Counted from the first letter of the stretch, positions 18,465 through 27,990 are shown. The stretch is 64,000 nt of DNA from Geodermatophilus sabuli (GCF_900215145.1 NZ_OBDO01000001.1:434001-498000); one strand, 5' to 3'. A program made the numbers and translations. The notes: generated from the sequence alone by a model not told the origin.

Positions 18465-19830
18465 CCACCCCGGTCACGGGGTGGCGCGGAGGCTGTTCGC
18501 CGCGCGGCTGACGGCGAGCCTGATGCCGCTGAACTCCACCATGATCGCCGTCGCGGTGCCCGCCGTCGCAGTAGAGTTCGGGTACTCCGTCACCACGGTC
18601 ACGCAGGCCCTCGTGGCGACGTACCTCATCACCGCGATCGCCCTGCAGAGCCCGGGCGGAAAGCTGGCGGACCGGTTCGGCCAGTGGCGGGTCGTCTCCT
18701 TGGGCCAGCTGGCGATCGCGGCCGGAGCCGTGCTGGGCCTGGTGGCGCCCAACCTCGCCGTTCTCACCGTCGCTCGCGTGCTGATGGCCTGCGGCGGGGC
18801 CCTGGTCGTTCCGGCCACGATCGCGCTCATGCGCCTCGAACTGCCGCCCGAGCGCCGTGGTCGGGCGTTCGGCACCTTCGGGGCGATCATGGCCCTCGCA
18901 GCGGCCATCGGCCCGATCCTCGGCGGCGTGCTGGTCGAGGCATTCTCGTGGGAGGCCGTTTTCCTCGCCAACGTGCCCGTCCTCGCCGTGTCGGCCCTCG
19001 TCGCGGCGAACGTGCCCCTCGCCGTCAGACCGTCGCCGGCCACCCACTTCGACTGGTTCGGGTCCGCCCTGCTCACCGTCGGACTCGTCCTCGTGGTCGT
19101 GGGAACACAGGGAGGGCGCGCCTCCTCCCTCCTCGTTCTCGCCCTGGGGGTGGCAGCCCTCATCCCGTTCGGCTGGTGGGAGAGCCGCACCCGGGACCCT
19201 GTCGTCGACTTCCGGCTGTTCCGGTCGGTGCCCTTCGCCGCCGGATCATTGCTGATCGCGCTGCAGAACCTCGTCATGTACGCACTCCTCTTCGAGCTGC
19301 CGCTGGTGCTGCACGACCTCTTCGAGCTGAACGCCCAGGCGATCGGGCAGCTGCTGACCTTCCTCACGGCGGCGATGGTCGCGATGTCCCTGCTCGCCGG
19401 ACGGCTCACCGACCGGCTGGGTCCGCGCCCCGTGGCCCTCGCCGGAGCACTTCTCTGCCTGGGGGGACTGCTGGCCCTGGACCGCTCGGGCCTCTCGACT
19501 CCTGGCGACGTCCGGATCCCCCTCGTACTGCTCGGTGCGGGGCTCGGGCTGTCGTCCCCTGCAGCTCAGAGCGCGTCGCTGTCCGCCGTCGCCCCCGGGC
19601 AGAGCGGGATGGCTGCCGGTGTGGCGTCGACGATGCGCTACCTGGGTGCGGTCATCGGGATCGCCCTGCTGGGGCGGTTGCTCGACCTGGACGGCAGCCG
19701 CGCGCAGGTCCTCGCCGAGCACCGGGCGGTGCTGGCCGTCTTCGCCGTGACGCTGGTCGGGAGCCTCGTCTGCGCCGCCGTCCTCCCGCGACGAGAGGCG
19801 ATGGCGGTCCTGGACGAGAAGAGCGGCTGA
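18457..19830 (+). CDS. MFS transporter, DHA2 (EmrB/QacA)-type drug exporter
   Basis: A 457-aa membrane protein with repeated hydrophobic segments. It has the MFS loop 2-3 motif GGKLADRFGQWRV (about 67-79), the antiporter-type motif AAIGPILGGVLVE in helix 5, and LAGRLTDRLGPRP in the second half. The N-terminal LNSTMIAVAVPAV matches the DHA2 'D1'-like signature with Asn in place of Asp. It overlaps the ATP-grasp subunit by 8 nt, so it belongs to the dikinase operon and probably exports or imports that enzyme's substrate or product. Confidence 0.88.
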   Translation: MADHPGHGVARRLFAARLTASLMPLNSTMIAVAVPAVAVEFGYSVTTVTQALVATYLITAIALQSPGGKLADRFGQWRVVSLGQLAIAAGAVLGLVAPNLAVLTVARVLMACGGALVVPATIALMRLELPPERRGRAFGTFGAIMALAAAIGPILGGVLVEAFSWEAVFLANVPVLAVSALVAANVPLAVRPSPATHFDWFGSALLTVGLVLVVVGTQGGRASSLLVLALGVAALIPFGWWESRTRDPVVDFRLFRSVPFAAGSLLIALQNLVMYALLFELPLVLHDLFELNAQAIGQLLTFLTAAMVAMSLLAGRLTDRLGPRPVALAGALLCLGGLLALDRSGLSTPGDVRIPLVLLGAGLGLSSPAAQSASLSAVAPGQSGMAAGVASTMRYLGAVIGIALLGRLLDLDGSRAQVLAEHRAVLAVFAVTLVGSLVCAAVLPRREAMAVLDEKSG

Positions 19831-20225
19831 AGCGATCGCGGTGTGGTCGCGAACGTGCGATCACCAGCCCGAACCGCCCCTGTAGTAGGCGCCACCGGAA
19901 CCGGTCGCCCACCTGCAGGAACGACCGCAACCGTCATGGCCGATCACGGCGCGGCACGTCCTCCACCTGACTTTTAATCCGCCGGCTGGGGGCACGGCTG
20001 CCACGGCCGAAGTTGGCTGCGCAAGCAGGCCGACCTATGCCTACCCGTACAAATGTCACTGGCAACCTGCTTCTGCGCGGAGGACGCCAGCGCGGCTCTG
20101 CACCCACGCCCTCCATGTGCAGCCCCAGCACGCATAGGCGACGGCCGAGCCATGGCCTCTATGGAAGTGAGTGCTGCAACACGCTCACGTCTGAGTCACT
20201 CCATCACTTGGCTGACTCGTTCCGG
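19831..20225. other. Convergent intergenic region, nothing recognised
   Basis: 395 nt between the convergent MFS and GMC genes. It has no open frame with family features and no strong terminator. Its base composition is visibly less GC-rich than to the left and continues that way through the GMC gene. Confidence 0.45.
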
Positions 20226-22805
20226 TCAGAGTGCTTTGATGCGAATGTGTCGGAAGGCGACTCGACCACTGTGAGACTGCAGTCCGATGAAGGCGGGAGA
20301 TCCGGGCTGGCTCGGCAACCCACGATTGCCGTCGACGTTGTTGACGACCGTGCTTTGCACGCCGTTGAGGGTCACGGTATAGGTCTGTCCTTGGACGTCG
20401 ACCTGTAGATCGTTCCACTGTCCCGGAGGGTTGCAGGTGGCCTGCTGGTAGTTGGGGTTGTTCAACCCATAGACAGCTCCTGTGCGGTGGTTGTCTGCCC
20501 CATCCCAGCGGGCGAGGTCATCGATTTGGACCTCGACTCCGAAGTCGACGGGAACGTACGCGGTGTTCTGGTAGCCCTTGCTGTTGGGGTCGGGGAAGCG
20601 GAGGAAAACCCCCGAGTTGTCGTCGGGACGCGAGAGCCGGAACTGCAGGCGAAGGCTGAAGTCTGCTGGCGTCGGAGTGACGCACCACGACATGCCCAGG
20701 TCGTTGCCGGGCTCACTGACCAATGCCCCGTCGACCAACGGAAACGCGCAGTCGCCGGCGAGGCGCCATTGGCTGTTGTCGATCCCATCAAACAAGACGG
20801 AGTACCCGTCGCCAGCGGCGAACGGCAGGGGGCCCGCTGCCTGGCCACTGGGCTGAGGTGCGGGCTGGGCGGCGATGTGGTCCGCGAGCCGGCGTGCAAG
20901 CGCTGTCCCAGTCAGCATCGGGTTCGGACTGCCGAGCCGAGGGAAGACGGCCGGGCCGAGGGCGTAGAGGTTCGCTGCGGCGTGGAAGCGGCCGTTGAGG
21001 TCTACTGCCGAGTTGTTGGCGTTGGTGCCGAGTCGGAGCGGACCGGCCTCGTGATGCGTGGTCCCCAAGCCATCGCGGCGCGGAGGCCCGAGAGGCAGGA
21101 CATCGACGGCGGGCTTCCCGGCACCGACGGTCTTCCACGTGTTGTTGCGCGGGTTGACCAAGACCTCATAGGGATTGCCGTTGGCGAAGGCCAGTGCGAC
21201 GAGGTCGCTGCAGAGGTCCATCTCCTTCCAGAGCTTGTCGTCTCTGGCGGAGGGTTGAAGCCGGACGGAGGCGCGGGGCACCTGGTACTCATCCGGCTCG
21301 GCGTGCTGGGTGATGGAACTGTTGGGGTTGTCGGGGTCCATCTCGCCGATGCCCCGGATCGTTATCACGATGTGGCTGTCGCTGGCGGTGGTGAACCGGT
21401 GCAGGGTGTCGATGTCGACGACCTTGCGCCACAACTCCGCTTCACTGTTGTTGCCCTGCGGGCCGAGTCCGGCTGCGGTGATCTGCAGATGGAAGAAGCG
21501 GTCCTTGTTGTCGACATTGACCTTGCCCTTGAGGAACAGGGCCGCTTCGGAGAGCTCGGACTGCGGAGGGTTGTTCGGCAGTGAAGTGCGGGGAATGCGG
21601 ATGGTGAGGTTGGAACGCAAATGGGCCATGAGGCCACGGCCAATGGCTTGGGCGCCGGCCTGACCCTGGAAGGCGTTGAGCGCCAGACGGGTGCTTTCAA
21701 TCGTGCTGGCGGCAATCACCACTACGGCGCCGTCCACCACCGCTACGTCACCCTTGTTGGTCTGGACTGTCGTGACATTGCCACCGCTGGTCACCAGACG
21801 GGTGACGTGGCAGTTGGGCACGATCATGAGCCGTCGGCGCAGGTTGTCTTCGCGAGGCCACTCACCCCAGGCGGTCCGTGCGGCCGACACCCACAGTGGG
21901 GTGCCGCTGAACTTGTTGTTGGCGAAGAACCCGGATCGAGCGCGTGTTTGCACGGCAAGAGGGGCCTCGAGCTTTGCCTCATCCAGCAGTTGTGCCGCGG
22001 TGCGGCCTCCTGGTCCTGGAAGGCCGAGGAGTGTGGCAAGCGCCTGAGCGCTGGGGTTGGCACCGAGCGCCGACGCAGCGCGCGTGTTGGGCATTTGATT
22101 GAGAGGAACGGCCGTGCCGAGGTTTCCGGCGACGGCTTCGTCTGCAAGGACTCGGCGCAGGGCAGTCTGGAGTGGTCCGTAGATGAAGTCGTTGGTGGCG
22201 TCAGTCCCTAGCTGCTCGGCGGCGGCGCCGAAGTAGTCGCTACCGGCTGGCGTTAGGTCCGTCACGACCTGCGGTGGCCAGTCCTGCAGCTCGTCCGCCA
22301 AGAGCTCTGGCGACCATCCGCCCCAGTAGAGGGATCTGCCCCCGAGGCAGTAGGCCAGCCCGACAAACGCGATGTCGGAGTGCCACGCCTGACCCCAGAC
22401 CTCGCGCTCGGGGTCAGTGGCAATGCCAGCGGGCGGGCGGCGCGGTGGATCAGGAGCGGGGGGCACTTCCAAGCCGATCATCGGCAGGTTCTGCACGTGC
22501 TCGCCCACGACCATTGGGCCAGCCTCGAGTACCAAGATCCGGTGCCGTCTTCCCTTGTCGGCAGTCATCAGGTGCTGGGCGAAGATGCTGGCGAAGCTGC
22601 CTCCCCCCACGACGATCACGTCGAATGGCCGAGAGTCGGTGCCTGCGACGGCACCGTTGACCTCGGCCATGTCGTTGCACACGTAGCGCCCCAGCACGTC
22701 GAGGCTGAACTTGGTGACATCTGTGACCACGGGATCCCCCTCCGCCGAGCGCATGCCGTATGGGGGCAGCGACACCCTGGCGATGGGCCCATTGCTTACA
22801 GCCAT
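20226..22805 (-). CDS. GMC oxidoreductase fused to DUF1080 (3-keto-disaccharide hydrolase-like) domain
   Basis: An 859-aa two-domain protein. Residues about 58-660 are a GMC-type flavoenzyme: FAD motif VIVVGGGSFAS (63-73), LVLEAGP (91-97), then GGRSLYWGGWSPE, and a C-terminal block ending MLTGTALARRLADHI. Residues about 670-859 are a concanavalin-like DUF1080 domain (YSVLFDGIDNSQW, then LQFRLSRPDDNSGVFLRF, then GQWNDLQVDVQGQ). DUF1080 proteins bind or cleave glycans, including 3-keto-glycosides, while GMC enzymes can make 3-keto sugars. The fusion suggests oxidation and processing of a glycoside in one chain. No signal peptide is evident. Codon usage is less GC-biased than in flanking genes, hinting at transfer. 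Confidence 0.85.
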   Translation of the reverse strand: MAVSNGPIARVSLPPYGMRSAEGDPVVTDVTKFSLDVLGRYVCNDMAEVNGAVAGTDSRPFDVIVVGGGSFASIFAQHLMTADKGRRHRILVLEAGPMVVGEHVQNLPMIGLEVPPAPDPPRRPPAGIATDPEREVWGQAWHSDIAFVGLAYCLGGRSLYWGGWSPELLADELQDWPPQVVTDLTPAGSDYFGAAAEQLGTDATNDFIYGPLQTALRRVLADEAVAGNLGTAVPLNQMPNTRAASALGANPSAQALATLLGLPGPGGRTAAQLLDEAKLEAPLAVQTRARSGFFANNKFSGTPLWVSAARTAWGEWPREDNLRRRLMIVPNCHVTRLVTSGGNVTTVQTNKGDVAVVDGAVVVIAASTIESTRLALNAFQGQAGAQAIGRGLMAHLRSNLTIRIPRTSLPNNPPQSELSEAALFLKGKVNVDNKDRFFHLQITAAGLGPQGNNSEAELWRKVVDIDTLHRFTTASDSHIVITIRGIGEMDPDNPNSSITQHAEPDEYQVPRASVRLQPSARDDKLWKEMDLCSDLVALAFANGNPYEVLVNPRNNTWKTVGAGKPAVDVLPLGPPRRDGLGTTHHEAGPLRLGTNANNSAVDLNGRFHAAANLYALGPAVFPRLGSPNPMLTGTALARRLADHIAAQPAPQPSGQAAGPLPFAAGDGYSVLFDGIDNSQWRLAGDCAFPLVDGALVSEPGNDLGMSWCVTPTPADFSLRLQFRLSRPDDNSGVFLRFPDPNSKGYQNTAYVPVDFGVEVQIDDLARWDGADNHRTGAVYGLNNPNYQQATCNPPGQWNDLQVDVQGQTYTVTLNGVQSTVVNNVDGNRGLPSQPGSPAFIGLQSHSGRVAFRHIRIKAL

Positions 22806-23327
22806 GACCTGTTGATCGGGAGGGACTTACGGCCGGCCGCAACCACCACTCGGCGTGTCCTCGACCGACACGCGCGTCATGACGGCGCCGGCGCCTCGGC
22901 GACTCGGCGCCTTGACCACTGTGCTGACGGTTCGAAGCGATGCAGGCAGGCCGCCCGCCAATGAACACGCTCGCCGCGGGGGGCAGACCCTTAGATGACG
23001 TCCTTCATCTGGGGGTGCGGGTGCGGGTACTCACTCGGAGCCGGCAGCATGAGTCAGGCCCGGCACCTGGGCTTCGCCCGCCGTTGAGATGGCTGGCGTC
23101 GGCGCCCCGATCTCGGCGAGATACTCGGCTCTCGCGTGTGCGGGGAGAATCGTGGCGAGCCGACAGGCGCTCGATCCCGCGACCGGAGGAGTGGATCTGA
23201 GACAGCGGTCCCCGTGGCGACGGGCGCTCGACGCTGGAGAGCAACCTCGTCCTCGATGTGCGTTGCCCGCCGGAGCATCGAACCGGGCAGCAGGCGCTCC
23301 TCCTCGGTGCAGAGCGGGAGCCTAGGT
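22806..23327. other. Divergent intergenic region
   Basis: 522 nt between the divergent GMC and hydrolase genes, without a supported gene. A small inverted repeat AGATGA-N6-TCATCT lies at 22993-23010 and could be an operator. Nothing else was recognised. Confidence 0.45.
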
Positions 23328-24248
23328 ATGGCCGCAGCGACCGACAGCACGTTGTTCGTGCAGCAGCGAGGGCAAGGAAGACCGGTGTTGCTCCTCAACG
23401 GTCTCGGCGCCCATCACATGATGTGGGCGCCGCTGCTGAGGGAGCTGGAGGGCGCCACGATCGTGTTCGACTGGCCCGGCCTGGGAAAGTCGCCGGCACC
23501 TCCTCTGAGGAGTCACACGATCGACGCGTTCGTCCGCATCGTCGAGGAGTTGTTGGAGGAACTCCAGCACGCCGAGGTCGATGTCGTCGGATACTCGTTC
23601 GGCGGGATCGTGGCTCAGCATCTGGCCGCCGCCCGCCCGGACCTGGTCAGGAGACTGGTGCTGGTGGCAACGAGCACCGGGGGCGGTGCCGCCTTCGGAC
23701 GTCCGCTGGCGATGGCTGCGTTGTCGACGCCTCTGCGGTACTACTCGAAGTCGTATCTCGCGGTGACCAGTCGCTTCACGAGCGGGCCCACGGAGCGAGA
23801 GCCGGAGTTCGTTCGGCACAGTGCTCAGCTCAGGCAGGCACACCGCCCGGATGTGCTGGCGTATTACGGTCAGCTGATAGCGGCCAACACGTCATCGAGT
23901 CTTCGGCGCCTTCCCGCGATCACCCAGCCGACTCTGGTCGTGCACGGGAGTGACGACCCGATCATCCCCGCAGCGAACAGCTGTCTTCTCGCAAGTCGCA
24001 TACCCGAGGCACGCCTGCTCGTCACCGAGCGGGAGGGGCATCTGCTGCTCCATCACGAGGCTGGGCGCGCGGTCGTGGCGATCAACGACTTCCTCATGGC
24101 TCGCGAACACCGGACAAGTGAGCCGTGGCGCACCGGACGCGCCGTGACCATGGCAGAGGCCAAGCGGGCCTTGCGGTCCGCCGATCTCAGAGCTGCGCAG
24201 CCCGGAGGTGCGATGCACGTCCTCGTCCGGCGGATCCTGAGCGGGTAG
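23328..24248 (+). CDS. Alpha/beta hydrolase (possibly intracellular PHA depolymerase-like)
   Basis: A 306-aa alpha/beta hydrolase. The oxyanion segment LLLNGLGAHHMMW is near 21-33, the nucleophile elbow GYSFGG has Ser90, the acid lies in HGSDDPIIP, and the catalytic His in EREGHLLLHHE. The elbow GYSFGGIVAQHLAAARPD and the GLGAHHMMWAPLL start resemble medium-chain polyhydroxyalkanoate depolymerases, but generic esterases share these. About 40 residues after the fold form a basic tail. ATG 23328 gives the natural N-terminus. No operon partner is apparent. Confidence 0.82.
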   Translation: MAAATDSTLFVQQRGQGRPVLLLNGLGAHHMMWAPLLRELEGATIVFDWPGLGKSPAPPLRSHTIDAFVRIVEELLEELQHAEVDVVGYSFGGIVAQHLAAARPDLVRRLVLVATSTGGGAAFGRPLAMAALSTPLRYYSKSYLAVTSRFTSGPTEREPEFVRHSAQLRQAHRPDVLAYYGQLIAANTSSSLRRLPAITQPTLVVHGSDDPIIPAANSCLLASRIPEARLLVTEREGHLLLHHEAGRAVVAINDFLMAREHRTSEPWRTGRAVTMAEAKRALRSADLRAAQPGGAMHVLVRRILSG

Positions 24249-24389
24249 ATCGACGCGCAGCCCTGCCGCAGGCCGGCCGAGCGACCGGTACGCCGAACGG
24301 GCGACCGAACAGCGACCTCGCTCGGGTGGCGTCAGGGACGCTCCCGAACCGTCTCCCGGTCGGAGCAGGGTGGGACAGATGAGGCCGTC

Positions 24390-24556
24390 AGCGACGCCGG
24401 ACGAGCGCCTACGACAACTACCTGGCGGAATCGCAGATCGGTCTTCACGAGTCTGAGCTGATGTGGTTCCTGAGCCCTCGGCGCGGGCTCAGCACGTCGA
24501 GCGGGAGACCCTCGACTACGTCGACTGGTCCAACCGTCACCGGCCAACGAGTCGAT
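24390..24556 (+). pseudogene. IS3-family transposase, C-terminal remnant (frameshifted)
   Basis: At 24407 one frame reads AYDNYLAESQIGLHESEL, the DDE-region signature of IS3 transposases (usually YDNALAESQIGLFKTEL). It shifts frame after about 24475 and continues as HVERETLDYVDWSNRHRP up to about 24545, the usual C-terminal block. The rest of the element is gone. It overlaps the 3' end of the LysR gene on the other strand. Confidence 0.75.
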
Positions 24557-25478
24557 CGACGACCTGATCCGGGGGGCTCGGTCGGGGAGCCGCGTCGTCC
24601 AGCGTGAGCAGCTCGTCCAGCACCGCTCTGAGTGCCGGGTTCCGGTCGTCGCGGCGCCACGCCGCTCTCAGGTCCACGTCGGGGGCCGACTCGTCGAGCG
24701 GGACGAAGACGACGTGGGGATTCGTGGCGTTGTCCGCCACCGAGGCCAACGTCAGGTGACAGCCGACCTCCGCGCTGACCAGCGCCAGCGCCGTCTGGGT
24801 GTCCGGTGCCACTTGAACGATCCCGGGTACGAAGCCGTTCTCGTGCGCCAGCCGCCGCAGGCGGTCGGGGAGGACGGCGCCCTCGTGCGGCGGGAGCGAC
24901 ACGAAACCCTCGTCGGCGAGCCGTGCGATCGACAGCCGGCACGCCCTCGCCAGCTCGTGGGTGTCGGGCAGAGCCACGACGAGGGAGTCGCGCATCACCA
25001 CCCGTGCCGACACCTCGGCGGGGATGACGTCCCAGCGCCCCAGGGCGATGTCGGTGTGGCCCTGGACGAGCCTCTTCATCGCCGGCTGAGCGAAGTTCTG
25101 GCTGGACAGCTCCAGCTGGATCCCGGGGCGTTTCGACCGCACCACCCGGGCGAGCCGGGCGACAAGGGGATGGGTGGACAACCCGGCGAACGCGATCCGG
25201 ACGAGGCCGACCTCGCCATCGTCGGCGGACCGCACCGCCGCCTCGGCCCGGCGCAGCGCCTCGAGCACCTCCCTGGCCGGGTCGATGAGCGCCTGCCCGC
25301 TCGAGGTGAGCCGAACCGATCGGGTGTTCCGATCGAACAGGGACGTCCCGAGCTCGCGTTCCAGCTGCTTGATCGTGCGGCTCAACGGTGGTTGAGCGAC
25401 GTGGAGCCGCTGGGCAGCCCGCCCGAAGTGCAGCTCCTCGGCTACAGCCAGGAACGCCCTCAGTTGCCCGATGTCCAT
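24537..25478 (-). CDS. LysR family transcriptional regulator
   Basis: A 313-aa LysR regulator. The winged HTH spans residues 1-60 (LHFGRAAQRLHVAQPPLSRTIK) and the effector-binding domain about 90-295. It is divergent from the acyl-CoA dehydrogenase at 25574, with 95 nt between starts, the classical LysR arrangement. It probably controls the 25574-30091 operon in response to an acyl-CoA or acid intermediate. The C-terminal tail overlaps an IS3 remnant, so the last 15 or so residues may be altered from the ancestral form. Confidence 0.92.
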   Translation of the reverse strand: MDIGQLRAFLAVAEELHFGRAAQRLHVAQPPLSRTIKQLERELGTSLFDRNTRSVRLTSSGQALIDPAREVLEALRRAEAAVRSADDGEVGLVRIAFAGLSTHPLVARLARVVRSKRPGIQLELSSQNFAQPAMKRLVQGHTDIALGRWDVIPAEVSARVVMRDSLVVALPDTHELARACRLSIARLADEGFVSLPPHEGAVLPDRLRRLAHENGFVPGIVQVAPDTQTALALVSAEVGCHLTLASVADNATNPHVVFVPLDESAPDVDLRAAWRRDDRNPALRAVLDELLTLDDAAPRPSPPDQVVDRLVGR

Positions 25479-25573
25479 GCGATCCCACTCGTCGGCACTC
25501 TTGCGCTGGGAGTATCACACGGCGACCGACTGAGTATTGGACTGATCTGAATCGTGCCGCCACAGTGGACGCC
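25479..25573. promoter_or_regulatory. Divergent LysR/acyl-CoA operon promoter region
   Basis: A 95-nt divergent intergenic region. It contains two GAGTAT copies (25509 and about 25531), the second followed by TGGACTGATCTGAAT. AT-rich relative to its surroundings, it is the only place for the LysR binding site and both promoters. Exact sites cannot be fixed by eye. Confidence 0.5.
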
Positions 25574-26752
25574 ATGTACAGCGGTAACCCCGACGTCCCC
25601 GAGGACGTGTTCGCGGACGTCCTCAAGCAGATCAGGGACTTCGTCCGCACCCGTGTCGTGCCCCGCGAGTTCGAGATCATGACCACCGACGCCATCCCCG
25701 ACGACCTGCGGTCCAGCGCGGCCGAGATGGGCCTGTTCGGGTACGCGATCCCGCAGGAGTGGGGTGGACTCGGCCTCGACCTGGTCCAGGACGTCGAGAT
25801 CGCCATGGAGCTCGGCTACACGTCCCTGTCGTTCCGTTCCATGTTCGGGACCAACAACGGGATCGCCGGCCAGGTGCTCGTCGGCTTCGGGACCGAGCAG
25901 CAGAAGGCGCGGTGGCTGCCCGGGCTCGCCGCCGGGGACGTCGTCGCCTCCTTCGCGCTCACCGAGCCCGGCGCCGGCTCCAACCCCGCCGGCCTCCGGA
26001 CCACGGCGACGGCGGACGGCGACGGCTGGATCATCGACGGCAGCAAGCGGTTCATCACCAATGCGACCGACGCGGACCTGTTCGTGGTCTTCGCCCGCCT
26101 CCGGCCCGCCCCCGATGCCGGCAGCGGCATCGCGGTCTTCCTCGTTTCGGCCACGACGCCCGGCGTCGAGGTGGGGGTGAAGGACGCCAAGATGGGCCAG
26201 GAGGGCTCGCGCACCGCTGACGTCACGTTCGCCGGGGTGCGGGTCGGTCCTGAGGCGCTGGTCGGCGGCGACGGCGAGGTCAGGTACCGCGCGGCGATGA
26301 CCTCGCTGGCCCGCGGGCGCATCCACATCGCCGGCCTCGCGGTGGGGTGTGCGCAACGGGCGCTGGACGAGTCGGTCGCCTACGCCGCGTCGGCGACGCA
26401 GGGCGGCACGCCGATCGGTGACTTCCAGCTGGTGCAGGCGATGCTCGCCGACCAGCAGACCGGCGTCCTCGCAGGTCGCGCCCTCGCCCGCGAAGCGGCT
26501 CGGCTCTACGTCACCGGCGAGGACCGGCGGATCGCCCCCTCGGCCGCCAAGCTGTACTGCACCGAGATGGCCGGCAAGGCGGCCGACCTGGCGGTCCAGG
26601 TGCACGGCGGCAACGGCTACATGCGTGAGGTGCCCGTCGAGCGCCTCTACCGGGACGTCCGCCTGCTGCGCCTGTACGAGGGCACGAGCGAGATCCAGCG
26701 CCTCGTCATCGGCGGCGGCCTGGTGCGCGCGGCCCGGAAGCAGGCGGCGTGA
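25574..26752 (+). CDS. Acyl-CoA dehydrogenase
   Basis: A 392-aa acyl-CoA dehydrogenase of standard length. It shows FALTEPGAGSNPAGLRT, WIIDGSKRFITNA and LAVQVHGGNGYMREVPVERLYRD, with the catalytic Glu369 in LYEGTSEIQR. Two-electron oxidation of acyl-CoA to 2-enoyl-CoA passes electrons to ETF. It starts at ATG 25574; a longer frame from 25388 crosses the LysR promoter and is not credible. The gene overlaps the CoA-transferase by 4 nt (GTGA), so the CoA ester is probably made by that transferase and oxidised by this enzyme. Confidence 0.93.
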   Translation: MYSGNPDVPEDVFADVLKQIRDFVRTRVVPREFEIMTTDAIPDDLRSSAAEMGLFGYAIPQEWGGLGLDLVQDVEIAMELGYTSLSFRSMFGTNNGIAGQVLVGFGTEQQKARWLPGLAAGDVVASFALTEPGAGSNPAGLRTTATADGDGWIIDGSKRFITNATDADLFVVFARLRPAPDAGSGIAVFLVSATTPGVEVGVKDAKMGQEGSRTADVTFAGVRVGPEALVGGDGEVRYRAAMTSLARGRIHIAGLAVGCAQRALDESVAYAASATQGGTPIGDFQLVQAMLADQQTGVLAGRALAREAARLYVTGEDRRIAPSAAKLYCTEMAGKAADLAVQVHGGNGYMREVPVERLYRDVRLLRLYEGTSEIQRLVIGGGLVRAARKQAA

Positions 26753-27963
26753 CCCACCCGCTGGACGGCGTCACCGTCGTCGCCCTCGAACAGGCCGTGG
26801 CCGCCCCGCTGGCCACGCGGAACCTCGCCGACCTCGGCGCCCGGGTGATCAAGGTGGAGCGCGTGGACGGCGGCGACTTCGCCCGCGGCTACGACCACGT
26901 CGTCCACGGCACGGGAGCGCACTTCGTCTGGCTCAACCGCGGCAAGGAGTCGATCGCCGTCGACCTCAAGAGCGCCGAGGGGCGCGCGGTCGTCCGGCGC
27001 CTGGTGGAACGTGCCGACGTCTTCGTGCAGAACCTCGCCCCCGGCGCGGCGGAGCGGCTGGGTCTCGGCGCCGGCGAGCTCCGATCGGCCCGGCCCGAGC
27101 TGGTGGTGGTGAACCTCTCCGGGTACGGCACCGGCGGACCGATGGAGCAACGCAAGGCCTACGACATGCTCGTCCAGGCCGAGGCCGGACTCATCTCGAT
27201 CACGGGCACGCCCGAGGCCCCGGTCAAGACCGGCATCCCCACGGCGGACATCGCCTCCGGCATGTACGCCGCCCAGGCGGTCCTCGCCGCGCTGCTGCGC
27301 CGCTGGCGCACGGGGGAGGGGGCCACCGTCGAGGTGTCCATGCTCGAGGCCACGGTCGAGTGGATGGGCCATGCCCTGTACACGCAGATGCACACCGGCA
27401 GCCAGCCTCCGCGGATGGGGCTGAGCCACAGCTCGATCGCGCCGTACGACGCGTTCCCCACGCGGGACGGCCAGGTGCTGATCGGCGTCCAGAACGACAG
27501 CGGCTGGCGCACGCTGGTCACCGAGGTGCTCGGCATCCCCGAGCTCGCCGACGACCCGCGCTTCGCCACCAACGTGCAGCGGGTGCGGCACCGCGCCGAG
27601 TGCGACGCGCTCGTGGCGGCCCGCACGGCCCAGTGGACCACCGCGGACCTGGACGTCCGGCTGGCCGCGGCCGGCATCCCCGCCGCCCAGGTCAAGGAGC
27701 TCGACCAGGTCGTGCAGCACCCACAGCTGCGAGCCCGCGACCGATGGCGGCCGGTCGGCACCGAGCACGCGCCGGTCGAGGCACTCCTGCCCCCCGCGAC
27801 GTTCACCGACGTCGAGGCACGGATGGGCGACGTCCCCGCCCTCGGGCAGCACACCCACGCCCTCCTCGTGGAGTCCGGCATGGACCCCGCCACCGCCGAC
27901 GACGCCATCAGCCGCGGCGTCGCCCTGCAGGCCGAGCACTGCCGAACCGCCCCGGCGCTCTGA
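26749..27963 (+). CDS. CaiB/BaiF (class III) CoA-transferase
   Basis: A 404-aa family III CoA-transferase: N-terminal LDGVTVVALEQAVAAP, ARVIKVER at 31-38, SGYGTGGP at 124-131, and the catalytic Asp167 in GIPTADIASG that forms the aspartyl-CoA thioester. It moves CoA from one acyl-CoA, often succinyl-CoA, to a free carboxylic acid. The GTG start overlaps the dehydrogenase stop. In this operon it probably activates the acid that the two flanking acyl-CoA dehydrogenases oxidise. Confidence 0.92.
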   Translation: MTHPLDGVTVVALEQAVAAPLATRNLADLGARVIKVERVDGGDFARGYDHVVHGTGAHFVWLNRGKESIAVDLKSAEGRAVVRRLVERADVFVQNLAPGAAERLGLGAGELRSARPELVVVNLSGYGTGGPMEQRKAYDMLVQAEAGLISITGTPEAPVKTGIPTADIASGMYAAQAVLAALLRRWRTGEGATVEVSMLEATVEWMGHALYTQMHTGSQPPRMGLSHSSIAPYDAFPTRDGQVLIGVQNDSGWRTLVTEVLGIPELADDPRFATNVQRVRHRAECDALVAARTAQWTTADLDVRLAAAGIPAAQVKELDQVVQHPQLRARDRWRPVGTEHAPVEALLPPATFTDVEARMGDVPALGQHTHALLVESGMDPATADDAISRGVALQAEHCRTAPAL

Positions 27964-27990
27964 CCGCCTACCACCACCGAGAGGACCACC

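Noticed and set aside
25325-25339. TGTTC-CGATC-GAACA as a third BVMO-type operator
   Set aside because: Inside the LysR coding region, only 5-bp arms, different spacing of the G/C pair, and no promoter nearby.
24445-25806. 453-aa minus-strand frame across the LysR gene
   Set aside because: Overlaps the LysR gene in another frame; only the LysR frame carries an HTH and effector domain.
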